Assembly: GCA_022600215.1 (NCBI GenBank) | Contig: JAHZKV010000068.1 | Span: forward strand, 1-25,190 | DNA length: 25,190 nt | DNA from: a bacterium | Lineage (GTDB): Bacteria > Chlamydiota > Chlamydiia > Chlamydiales > 2-12-FULL-49-11 | Reading direction: 5' to 3' | Part shown: in pieces, positions 15,355 to 22,493 of the stretch | Layout of the letters: each line of letters begins with the position of its first letter | Numbering within the stretch: the stretch's first letter is position 1 | The notes under the pieces: generated by a model | Told to the model about the DNA's origin: nothing | What the model saw: the letters and a program-made list of their open reading frames with translations, nothing else | Database searches by the model: none | Translations under genes and position numbers: made by a program

Positions 15355-16446
15355 ATGGATGGAGTAAGTGATAGAGTAGTTTTGAATCCTGTAACGGTAG
15401 GGGAATCGTCTCTTCCTGTTAGTAATGGGTTAGACGATAGAGTGGTTGTTCTTGCTTTACTTTGCATTGGTGCAGTAGTTGCAGGCTTGCTATATGCTGC
15501 AATTAATTTCTTTAGTGGTCATGATGTGGAAGTAGGTGGCAAGGACGCTCCTTCTGATGTTGATGTAGAGGACCCACCCCAAGAAAAGTTTACACTAGAT
15601 AGATATCTTGAGTGTGTTCCACGTGAGGTAAAAGCTTTCGATGCAGATATGGACGATGATGTTCTAGGTCCTTTTGATCATCTTAAATTGAGATTACAGG
15701 TTATATGCGATAGAAGAGAGTTAACACAAGAAGCATTTGATCAGCTGGCGCAAAGTTTTATTTCTATGCAGATGGGTTTGCTTCTAAATGAAATAAAAAG
15801 AAATATTGGGAAAGTTAATGATCCTTGCCTCAAGAGGTTTGATGCGTATATCAAGCTACGTAACGCTTTGAATGTTTTTGATAAAGATAAAGAATATAAG
15901 GTTGCGTTTTCCTATTTGAGCCCTTTCGCAAGGACGCCAATGCGAGGAAAGATACTAGAAGCGTATAGGTTGTTAGAAGGATTGTGTGGAGAATCTTTTG
16001 GAAATGGTAGGTTAACTCAAGAGGAATTTTCAGGACTTGTAGCATCTTATATTTGTTCAAGGAGTAAAGAGGCACCTGAAGTTGAATCTAAAGAAGCTTG
16101 GACGTTCATTGCAACTACACTCGGGATAGTCATAGAGGCAGCAGGGCAAGCTGTGGAGCAAAGTACAATAGGTCTAGAAGGATTTTTAGCAAGAGTGCTT
16201 GTGCGTGAAAATGTAGGGCTTTGTCTCGCGAGTGAACAGGAAGCTTTTATTAGCTGCGTAACTATTTGCTTAGATGGAGAGCCCTATACCCAAGCTCAGT
16301 GGAAAGGTCTGCTTTTGCCTTATTGTGGTGCACAAATAGCATATTTTCAAACGGTAGGAAAAGTAGTGGGAGCTAGGAACTTGCCCTTCAATCTGAGTGG
16401 AAGTATAAATTATTGCAAGAATTTGGAGCGTGCTTTGAGCCAATAA
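15355..16446 (+). CDS. Unrecognised N-anchored protein with three internal repeats
   Basis: I do not recognise this 363-residue protein. Seen: a 28-residue N-terminus, one hydrophobic segment at about 29-52, an acidic linker (60-80, rich in D, E and P), then a globular helical part. Three similar units lie in it, centred on ELTQEAFDQLAQSFI (122-136), RLTQEEFSGLVASYI (219-233) and PYTQAQWKGLLLPYC (310-324), 97 and 91 residues apart. The end of unit 1 (IKLRNALNV) and of unit 3 (CKNLERALSQ) also agree in place. GGGAGA precedes the ATG by 7 nt. A short terminator follows. It could be a membrane or secreted protein with a repeated helical domain; no function is claimed. Confidence 0.75.
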   Translation: MDGVSDRVVLNPVTVGESSLPVSNGLDDRVVVLALLCIGAVVAGLLYAAINFFSGHDVEVGGKDAPSDVDVEDPPQEKFTLDRYLECVPREVKAFDADMDDDVLGPFDHLKLRLQVICDRRELTQEAFDQLAQSFISMQMGLLLNEIKRNIGKVNDPCLKRFDAYIKLRNALNVFDKDKEYKVAFSYLSPFARTPMRGKILEAYRLLEGLCGESFGNGRLTQEEFSGLVASYICSRSKEAPEVESKEAWTFIATTLGIVIEAAGQAVEQSTIGLEGFLARVLVRENVGLCLASEQEAFISCVTICLDGEPYTQAQWKGLLLPYCGAQIAYFQTVGKVVGARNLPFNLSGSINYCKNLERALSQ

Positions 16447-16452
16447 TGGAAT

Positions 16453-16472
16453 GACTTGCAAGGGTCTTTTTT
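16453..16472 (+). terminator. Weak intrinsic terminator after the 15355 gene
   Basis: The 5-bp stem GACTT/GGGTC (two G-U pairs) closes a GCAA tetraloop and is followed by six Ts, 6 nt after the stop codon. The stem is short, so confidence is moderate. Confidence 0.45.
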
Positions 16473-16476
16473 GCGC

Positions 16477-17016
16477 TTACTCGATAAAGTCGCTATCTAA
16501 CAGCAATGAGGCATTGGAGAATTCGGTAATTTGTGTCCACTCTTCAAACTCATCGCACCAGATGTAGGTGGTGGAGTCTAATTTATTAGTGTGGATCTCT
16601 TTTCGGAGGTCGTTTAGGGAGAATGGGCCTTTGATTTCATTATCAGAATTTATGTAGTGCCAGTTAAGGCTTTTAGAGGAGGAGATCCTTGGAGCCTTTG
16701 GCATTTCAAAAGAATCATCGTTGATGGCAGCGGCGCCATCGTTGTGCATCACTCCATTTCCTGTAGTTTCTTTAATGGGGTTGCTTTTTGCAGTTTCTTT
16801 TTTTGCGCTAAAGGCAAGAGCAATAAGGGCAATAAGGTTAAAGATAAGGCCTAAGCCAGCCCAAATAATAGGGTTGCGTCCAAGCTTTTTGGCGAGCGTG
16901 TAGCAAGAAATAGCAAAAAGGAGGGGGATGAGGAATAAAAAGTAGCCAGGTACCTCCTGCTGCTCTGCAGTCGAGCCGAGTAGATTGGTAATAGTAAATA
17001 GGGCACCTTCAAGCAT
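16477..17016 (-). CDS. Membrane protein with C-terminal GYF_2 domain
   Basis: A 179-residue protein of unknown role. Seen: two hydrophobic segments (about 24-43 and 47-69), a polar linker (71-115), then a GYF_2-type (DUF4339) domain at about 118-165: LNWHYINSDNEIKGPFSLNDL, with GPF at 130-132 and the later YIWCDEFEEW. This domain family is thought to bind peptide or protein partners and is often attached to membrane segments in bacteria. An AAGGAG site lies 9 nt before the ATG. It is divergent from the Asp23-family gene and its tail faces the 15355 gene. The domain call is firm; its partner is unknown. Confidence 0.8.
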   Translation of the reverse strand: MLEGALFTITNLLGSTAEQQEVPGYFLFLIPLLFAISCYTLAKKLGRNPIIWAGLGLIFNLIALIALAFSAKKETAKSNPIKETTGNGVMHNDGAAAINDDSFEMPKAPRISSSKSLNWHYINSDNEIKGPFSLNDLRKEIHTNKLDSTTYIWCDEFEEWTQITEFSNASLLLDSDFIE

Positions 17017-17218
17017 AATATCCTTCTCCTTCTATATCTGCATCCTATAATTTTCTTCTCTTTTAAGGGAAGTGTTTGTTGAGTATAACCCTTTTTTGGA
17101 TTGTTAGCAATTGATGATGAGGCTATTGCTAGAAAAATCCTTGGATTTTTTGGAGTTTCTTATTGATAAAATAGGCAAAATACGACAGAATTGGGCCATA
17201 ACATTTGTGAGGATAAGG

Positions 17219-17692
17219 ATGGACGAACAGATAGATAATTTTGAAGATTTGGATACGAAAGAGATTGATATTCCAGAAACTATTTACATTCGAGATATTG
17301 AAACCCGTGTCTTTCAGTCTATTACGATCAAATGCCTCTCTGGTATTGATGGCGTGGGCCTTTTGGAAGGGACACTTATGGATAACTTGCTGGGCCGTGA
17401 GGGCTTAGAGCGTATTAAAGGAATTTATGTAGAGCAAGATCCGAAGAATCGCTCAGTGAGTATCAAAGTGGAGTTAAATGTTTACTATGGCATCTCTTTG
17501 CCAGAAAAATCGGAAGAAATTCAAGAAAAGATCGTTCAAGAAGTGACGCGCCTTACTGGTCTACACGTTACCTCTGTTCACGTGGTATTTAAAAATTTAC
17601 TGCTGGAGCGCCCAAAACTGGAAGAAAACACTCCTTCAGAAGATGCAGCTCTGGAAGAAGAAGACCTCGAAGACTTCATCACCTCATCTTAA
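17219..17692 (+). CDS. Asp23/Gls24 family protein
   Basis: A 157-residue cytoplasmic protein. Seen: the Asp23/Gls24 (DUF322) pattern, with SIKVELNVYYGISLPEKSEE followed by a helix and a hydrophobic TSVHVVFKNL strand, and a strongly acidic tail (EENTPSEDAALEEEDLEDF). Members are small envelope-stress or membrane-associated proteins of poorly known role. Start choice: the frame is open to ATGs at 17111, but GAGGA lies 5 nt before the ATG at 17219 and the extra 36 residues look unlike the family. This leaves a 202-bp spacer, 17017-17218, with a short AAAAATCC/GGATTTTT inverted repeat and weak -10-like hexamers only. Confidence 0.8.
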   Translation: MDEQIDNFEDLDTKEIDIPETIYIRDIETRVFQSITIKCLSGIDGVGLLEGTLMDNLLGREGLERIKGIYVEQDPKNRSVSIKVELNVYYGISLPEKSEEIQEKIVQEVTRLTGLHVTSVHVVFKNLLLERPKLEENTPSEDAALEEEDLEDFITSS

Positions 17693-17796
17693 ACAAATTT
17701 GTACCTGATTCATTTTTTTTGCTTTTGCAAAAAAAATCCATCAAAGGATTCTAAAGGATCATGATCCTTTAGCGGGGTATGGGGCAGCGCCCCATA
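17693..17796. terminator. Dyad-rich convergent spacer between the Asp23-family gene and uvrC
   Basis: Four inverted repeats lie head to tail: ACAAATTTGT (17693-17702); an A-T8-GC arm with TTTT loop and its complement (17712-17737, 11-bp stem); a perfect 22-bp palindrome with CTAAAGGATCA and TGATCCTTTAG halves (17751-17772); and TATGGGGC/GCCCCATA with a 3-nt loop (17778-17796), ending at the uvrC stop. They could end transcription from both sides, or be a repeated element present elsewhere in the genome. Confidence 0.6.
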
Positions 17797-19596
17797 TCAT
17801 AGTATATCGCGTAAGTTTTTTAGATCTTTGGTAGAGAGGGAGGGGAGACTTAGGATATCGTTGTCTGATGCTTCTTTTATTCCCTTTACGGAACCGAAGG
17901 TTTTTAGAAGGAGCTTTTTTTTGGTGGGGCCGATGCCTGCGATGGCGTCTAGCTTGGAGGCGATGGTTGCTTTTATCTTTTTCTTTCTGTGGAAGGTGAT
18001 GGCGCGCCTGTGAGCTTCATCTCTAATATTTTGTAGGAAGAAGAGGAGTTCGCTATGCCTATCGAAGGTGGTGGCCGAAGTTTTTGCTGTGGTAAATACC
18101 CTTTCCTTGGTGAGCCCTTTATCATGGCGATGCTCTTCTTTGGTGAGAGCACATGTTTCGATATTGATGATGTCTAGCTCTTTGAGGATGTTGTTGAGGG
18201 TAGATAGCTGCCCTTTTCCTCCATCGATGATGATCAGGTCTGGATGTTCTTTGATCTTGCTATATCTTCTTCTGATGGTCTCTTTCATGGCGGAGATATC
18301 GTCATGGTACTTGTCTTGATCGATATGGTAGTTACGATAAGAAGATCTGTCGGGCACACCATTTTTGAATACTACTACTGCCGCTACGGCATCTTTTCCA
18401 GAGAGGCAGGAGGTATCGATGCACTCGATGTGTGTGGGGATTTTTTTGAGGGAGAGCGTTGTTTTTAGCTCAAGGAGCATCTCCTTGGAAGACTCTGTGG
18501 AGAGGGCTTCTCTTTCGAAGACCTCTTTGGCATTTTCTAGTGCGAGGTCTAGAAGCTTTCTTTTGGCGCCAATTTTTGGTTCGGTTATTTTTATCTTGAG
18601 GAGGGAGGAGAGATCTTTTTCCTCGTTTAGGGTCATGGGGGTGTAGATATACTTGGGCTTATCTTTGGCTTCTTCATAATGCTGGAGGAGGAAGGCGGTA
18701 AGGGTGCCACCGCTATCGCTGGCTACATTTTCGAAGATATAGTGGTTCCCATCGATGAGTAAATTTTTTCGGAAGATGAGCTTGTATATGATGCAGAAGC
18801 CTGACTTGCGGATGATGGCGAAGACGTCGACATTTTCTGCGCTGGTTACCCGCACTTCTCCTGCACCTGATTTTTCTATCGCTGTTAGCATTTTATGAAA
18901 ATGGCCAGCCTTTTCATACTTCATTTTTTCGGAGGCTTTTTGAATTTCCTCTTTGAGATATTTTTTTACCTTTGCTGTATCTCCGCCGAGATAGTATTTT
19001 GCTCCTTTTACGGAGGAGGCGTAGTCACTTTTAGAACATTTCCCTACACAAGGGGCGTGGCATTTTTCGATGTTGTAGAGAATACATGGCCTTGTTCTGG
19101 TACGAAATTCATTATCTGAGCAAGAGCGTAGCCGGAAGACCCTTCGGAGGATCTCAAAATGGGTCTTGGCGAGGAGGCCGCTGGTGAATGGTTTGGAGGT
19201 GACAAATCCCTTGGGATTTTTTAGTGGATAGCGATCTATGGAAATCCTTGGAGTTTCTGTGGAGGTTTGAAGGGTGATGCACTGGTAATTTTTATCATCT
19301 TTTAGGAGGACGTTGTACTTGGGCTTGTGCTTTTTTATGAGGGTATTTTCTAGGATGAGCGCTTCTTTTTCTGTGAAGGTGATAAAGGTATCGATGGAGG
19401 TAACCTTTTCTAGAAGGAAGGGGATTTGTAGTCGCGTATCTTCTCTGCCACTTTTGTAGTTTTGCATGCGCTGCTTGATATTTATTGCTTTCCCAACATA
19501 GAGCACTTTTTTATTTTTGTCGCGCATGATGTATACGCCACATTTGCTTGGGATGTTATCGAAGATAGAGGGTTTTACAGGAGGCTTTTTTTCCAT
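17797..19596 (-). CDS. uvrC: Excinuclease ABC subunit C
   Basis: The nuclease of UvrABC nucleotide excision repair, making the two cuts around the lesion. Seen: an N-terminal GIY-YIG domain (CGVYIM at 19-24, VLYVGKA at 31-37, R43), a UVR helical region near 210-245, a C-terminal RNase H-like nuclease with IECIDTS and LIIIDGGKGQL, the RDEAHRRAITFHR motif, and a helix-hairpin-helix end (IAGIGPTKKKLLLKTFGS). 599 residues is normal. It overlaps the end of mutS by 22 nt, so the two repair genes are co-transcribed. A GC-rich hairpin abuts the stop. Confidence 0.96.
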   Translation of the reverse strand: MEKKPPVKPSIFDNIPSKCGVYIMRDKNKKVLYVGKAINIKQRMQNYKSGREDTRLQIPFLLEKVTSIDTFITFTEKEALILENTLIKKHKPKYNVLLKDDKNYQCITLQTSTETPRISIDRYPLKNPKGFVTSKPFTSGLLAKTHFEILRRVFRLRSCSDNEFRTRTRPCILYNIEKCHAPCVGKCSKSDYASSVKGAKYYLGGDTAKVKKYLKEEIQKASEKMKYEKAGHFHKMLTAIEKSGAGEVRVTSAENVDVFAIIRKSGFCIIYKLIFRKNLLIDGNHYIFENVASDSGGTLTAFLLQHYEEAKDKPKYIYTPMTLNEEKDLSSLLKIKITEPKIGAKRKLLDLALENAKEVFEREALSTESSKEMLLELKTTLSLKKIPTHIECIDTSCLSGKDAVAAVVVFKNGVPDRSSYRNYHIDQDKYHDDISAMKETIRRRYSKIKEHPDLIIIDGGKGQLSTLNNILKELDIINIETCALTKEEHRHDKGLTKERVFTTAKTSATTFDRHSELLFFLQNIRDEAHRRAITFHRKKKIKATIASKLDAIAGIGPTKKKLLLKTFGSVKGIKEASDNDILSLPSLSTKDLKNLRDIL

Positions 19597-22097
19597 TGCA
19601 TTATTTTTTCTAGAGCCTCAAAAGGGGAGAGGGTGTTTGGATCAAGGTATTCTATTTCTTTGATGATAGGATCTTTTTCTTCTTCTGTAAATAGGGAATA
19701 TTGTTTTTGTGCGCGGGGCTTTTTCTTGGTTTTTTCTTCAGGCTTAAGATTTTTTAGGTTTTCTTTGGCATCTAAAATAACTCTTCTAGGAAGGCCGGCT
19801 AATTCTCCTACAAAAATCCCGTAGCTGCTGGAGGCTTTCCCTTCTTCTATGGTGTGGAGGAAGGTGATGCTATCTCCTTTTTCTGAAACCATGGAGCGGA
19901 TATTTATCACCTCTGGAAGGGCACCTTCTAGCTCTGTCAGCTCTAGATAATGCGTAGCAAAAAGCGTCTTTGCGCGAACTTCTTTTGCGATATAGGTAGC
20001 GATACTTTTGGCTAGGGCTATCCCATCAAGTGTTCCTGTCCCTCTTCCAATCTCATCTAGGAGGATGAGGGATTTTGGTGTTGCTGAGCGGAGGATATGC
20101 GCTGTTTCTGTCATCTCTACCATGAAGGTGGACTGCCCACGCGCTAGATCGTCTTGAGCACCAATCCTGGTGAATATCTTATCTACTATCCCTATCTTTG
20201 CAGAAAGGGCTGGGATGAATGCACCAATTTGCGCAAGGATGGTAAGGAGCGCTACCGATTTTATGTAGGTGGATTTTCCTGCCATATTTGGCCCTGTGAG
20301 GATGGAGAGGGGGAATTTTTCATCTAGGAAGATATCATTTGGGATGAATTGCTCCCTTTTCATCATGGCTAGGAGGATGGGATGGGCACCTTTTTCTATT
20401 TCGATGGATACGCCATCGGTAAGCTCTGGCTGGACATATCCTTTTTGCTCTGCGAGGATTTTTAGGGAGTGGATGAGATCGATCTTTGCTATGCATTTTG
20501 CTGCACGAAGAATTTCTTTTTGGCTTGCTATGGTTTTGCTTACAAGGTTGCTAAAAATTGCTTGCTCTAGCTGCTCTGCCTCTTCTTTTGCGGAAAGAAT
20601 TTCTTGCTCAATTTTTTGTAGTTCTTTGGTGATGAAGCGCTCACCATTTACGAGTGTTTGCTTGCGGGTGAAACTTTCTGGAACGAGATGGGAGGATTTT
20701 TTGGAAACTTCGATGTAGTACCCAAAAGCTCTGCTGTGCCCAACTTTTAGTGACTTGATCCCAAAATCTTCTTTGCACTTTTCTTCATAGCGCTTTAGAT
20801 GTAAAGCAGAGGAGTTTTCCAGCTCTTTGAGGCGATCTAGGCGAGCATCTATTCCCTTTGCTATAAAATAGGGCCCACTTTGAATGTGTATCGTGCGTAG
20901 AATCTCGCTTACTACTGCGGGAAGTGTGCACCCTGCTGTGATGGAGGAGAGGGTATCTTTTAACGCACCCATGAGGGGAGAGAGTTTTTCTAGTGAGGTG
21001 GCAAGGAGCGCGAGGTCGGAAGGGTGGGCTTTGCCTGCGAGGGTCTTGGCGTTGAGCCTTTCAATATCTTTGATGCCGGTGAGGAAAGTGGTGAGCTCTA
21101 CCTCATTTTCTAGGAGCTCTGCGGTGTGCATTTGCCTTTTTTCGATGGCTGCTTTATTGGTGAGAGGGTAGTAGAGGGAATTTTTAAGGAGACGCTCTCC
21201 CATTGCAGTTTTGGTGTAGTTGATTACCTGAAAGAGGGAGGGGCCATTTTGGCTATAAAAAATTTCGAGATGGGCAAGGGCATTTTTGTCGATGGAAAGA
21301 TACTTTTTTGTCTCCCTTTTATGAATCTCTTTGATCACGGAAATATCAAAAAATAGATCGTTTTCTAAAAAAGTGAGCAGGGCGCCACATGCATTGGTGG
21401 AGGCGGTTTCTCCTTTGAGGCCAAATCCATCGAGGGAGGCAACGGCAAGGGTCTTTTGGAGCTTTTCGATGCATAGCTTATGATCGAAATATAGGGCGTC
21501 TACTGGTACAAAGGTGCTGGTGCTATTTTTTTGTATCTTTTCGACAAAGCTTAGCTTTTTGCTAAGGAGGGCTTTGGATATCAGGATTTCTTTTGGTGCG
21601 ATGCGAAGTACTTCTGCTGCCATTTCTGAGGCGGAATCAAAAGAGGAAAAGAAAAATTCTCCTGTAGAGGTATCTGTATAGGCGATGGCATAGTTTTTAT
21701 TGAGGAGGGAGATGGCGCATAAGAAGTTGTTGGTGCCAGAGTTTTGGTCTTTGGAGGCGGTGAATGTTGCAGGTGTTACGACCCTTGTTACGGCGCGGCC
21801 CACAATCCCTTTGACATCTGCTGGGTTTTCAGTTTGTTCGGCAATGGCAACGCAGATTCCTTTATCGATTAGCTTTTCTAGATAGCCTTCCAGCGTGGAG
21901 ACGGGGATCCCTGCCATAGGAGTGTTTCCGCGCTTGGTAAAGGTGATCATCAGGGCAGAGGAGAGCTTTTCGGCATCTTCGAAGAATGCTTCGTAAAAAT
22001 CTCCTAAACGAAAGAGGAGGAGAGCATCGCCTGCATCTTGCTTACATTGTTCCCACTGCTTCATCATGGGAGTAGTTTCTTTTTCTGCTACTTTCAT
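19575..22097 (-). CDS. mutS: DNA mismatch repair protein MutS
   Basis: The mismatch-recognition ATPase. Seen: the mismatch-binding F-x-E motif in FRLGDFYEAFF (F34, E36), the core and clamp domains, Walker A TGPNMAGKST (601-610), Walker B LILLDEIGRGTGTLDG (677-692) and the ATHYLEL box with H716. 840 residues is usual. The signature reads GTGTLDG where many MutS proteins have GTSTxDG. It overlaps the small upstream gene by ATGA and uvrC by 22 nt, matching the uvrC-mutS order that I recall from C. trachomatis. Expression probably starts at the promoter before the small gene. Confidence 0.97.
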   Translation of the reverse strand: MKVAEKETTPMMKQWEQCKQDAGDALLLFRLGDFYEAFFEDAEKLSSALMITFTKRGNTPMAGIPVSTLEGYLEKLIDKGICVAIAEQTENPADVKGIVGRAVTRVVTPATFTASKDQNSGTNNFLCAISLLNKNYAIAYTDTSTGEFFFSSFDSASEMAAEVLRIAPKEILISKALLSKKLSFVEKIQKNSTSTFVPVDALYFDHKLCIEKLQKTLAVASLDGFGLKGETASTNACGALLTFLENDLFFDISVIKEIHKRETKKYLSIDKNALAHLEIFYSQNGPSLFQVINYTKTAMGERLLKNSLYYPLTNKAAIEKRQMHTAELLENEVELTTFLTGIKDIERLNAKTLAGKAHPSDLALLATSLEKLSPLMGALKDTLSSITAGCTLPAVVSEILRTIHIQSGPYFIAKGIDARLDRLKELENSSALHLKRYEEKCKEDFGIKSLKVGHSRAFGYYIEVSKKSSHLVPESFTRKQTLVNGERFITKELQKIEQEILSAKEEAEQLEQAIFSNLVSKTIASQKEILRAAKCIAKIDLIHSLKILAEQKGYVQPELTDGVSIEIEKGAHPILLAMMKREQFIPNDIFLDEKFPLSILTGPNMAGKSTYIKSVALLTILAQIGAFIPALSAKIGIVDKIFTRIGAQDDLARGQSTFMVEMTETAHILRSATPKSLILLDEIGRGTGTLDGIALAKSIATYIAKEVRAKTLFATHYLELTELEGALPEVINIRSMVSEKGDSITFLHTIEEGKASSSYGIFVGELAGLPRRVILDAKENLKNLKPEEKTKKKPRAQKQYSLFTEEEKDPIIKEIEYLDPNTLSPFEALEKIMQWKKSLL

Positions 22098-22399
22098 TTT
22101 CCCTTAATGGTGTTCATTATATGTTGCATAGCGTTTCCTCTTTTTTCAATGCCTGCATCTTCTAGAAGTGCTTCTAGCTCATGGATCGTTTTTTCTATCC
22201 ATACTTCTGTCTTTTCCATGTCTTTTGTGGCAGAGAGTTTTTGTAAATCTTGTAAGATCTCACAGAGCTTTTTCCAGTGGGGAGCATCTTTTTCAGAGGG
22301 GTTTTTTCGTGGGACGAGCGTTCTGTTTAGTAATGACGAGGGGTCGTTACTAGCCGAATAGATCCTTTTAGTAAAGTGTTTGGTGTCTTTTTCGCTCAT
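22094..22399 (-). CDS. Small conserved chlamydial-type protein upstream of mutS
   Basis: A 101-residue basic-then-acidic protein of unknown function. It has no membrane segment; the C-terminal half is helical and possibly coiled coil (WIEKTIHELEALLEDAGIEK). It lies between dnaG and mutS, exactly where C. trachomatis carries a small hypothetical gene (CT793, from memory), and overlaps mutS by ATGA, so it is real and co-translated. The start is the ATG at 22399, since the three codons upstream begin with a TTG. There is no ribosome-binding site; a TATAGT box ends 8 nt before the ATG, consistent with a leaderless mRNA. Confidence 0.78.
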   Translation of the reverse strand: MSEKDTKHFTKRIYSASNDPSSLLNRTLVPRKNPSEKDAPHWKKLCEILQDLQKLSATKDMEKTEVWIEKTIHELEALLEDAGIEKRGNAMQHIMNTIKGK

Positions 22400-22407
22400 A
22401 GAGCGCA

Positions 22408-22436
22408 ACTATACTTGATTGTTAGTTTTTTTTAAA
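22408..22436 (-). promoter_or_regulatory. Promoter for the small gene-mutS-uvrC unit
   Basis: On the minus strand TTTAAA (22431-22436) and TATAGT (22408-22413) are spaced 17 bp. The predicted start of transcription falls at or within 2 nt of the ATG at 22399. Confidence 0.5.
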
Positions 22437-22444
22437 GATATAAA
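22415..22444 (+). promoter_or_regulatory. Upstream promoter candidate for dnaG
   Basis: TTGATT (22415-22420) and TATAAA (22439-22444), 18 bp apart, overlap the divergent promoter on the other strand. They would give a leader of about 43 nt. Confidence 0.45.
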
Positions 22445-22458
22445 TTTGAAAAATCGGA

Positions 22459-22487
22459 TGGACTTACGCGGAGTTTTTTGCTAAAAT
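22459..22487 (+). promoter_or_regulatory. Proximal promoter candidate for dnaG, leaderless type
   Basis: TGGACT (22459-22464) and TAAAAT (22482-22487) are spaced 17 bp; the -10 ends 6 nt before the dnaG ATG. No ribosome-binding site is seen before that ATG. Confidence 0.4.
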
Positions 22488-22493
22488 GGCGCT

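Noticed and set aside
17111..17218. Extended N-terminus for the Asp23-family gene from ATGs at 17111
   Set aside because: The ATG at 17219 has GAGGA at ideal spacing and fits the family start; the extra residues look like translated spacer.
20269..20718. 149-residue open frame opposite mutS
   Set aside because: Antisense to the conserved core and ATPase domain of mutS.
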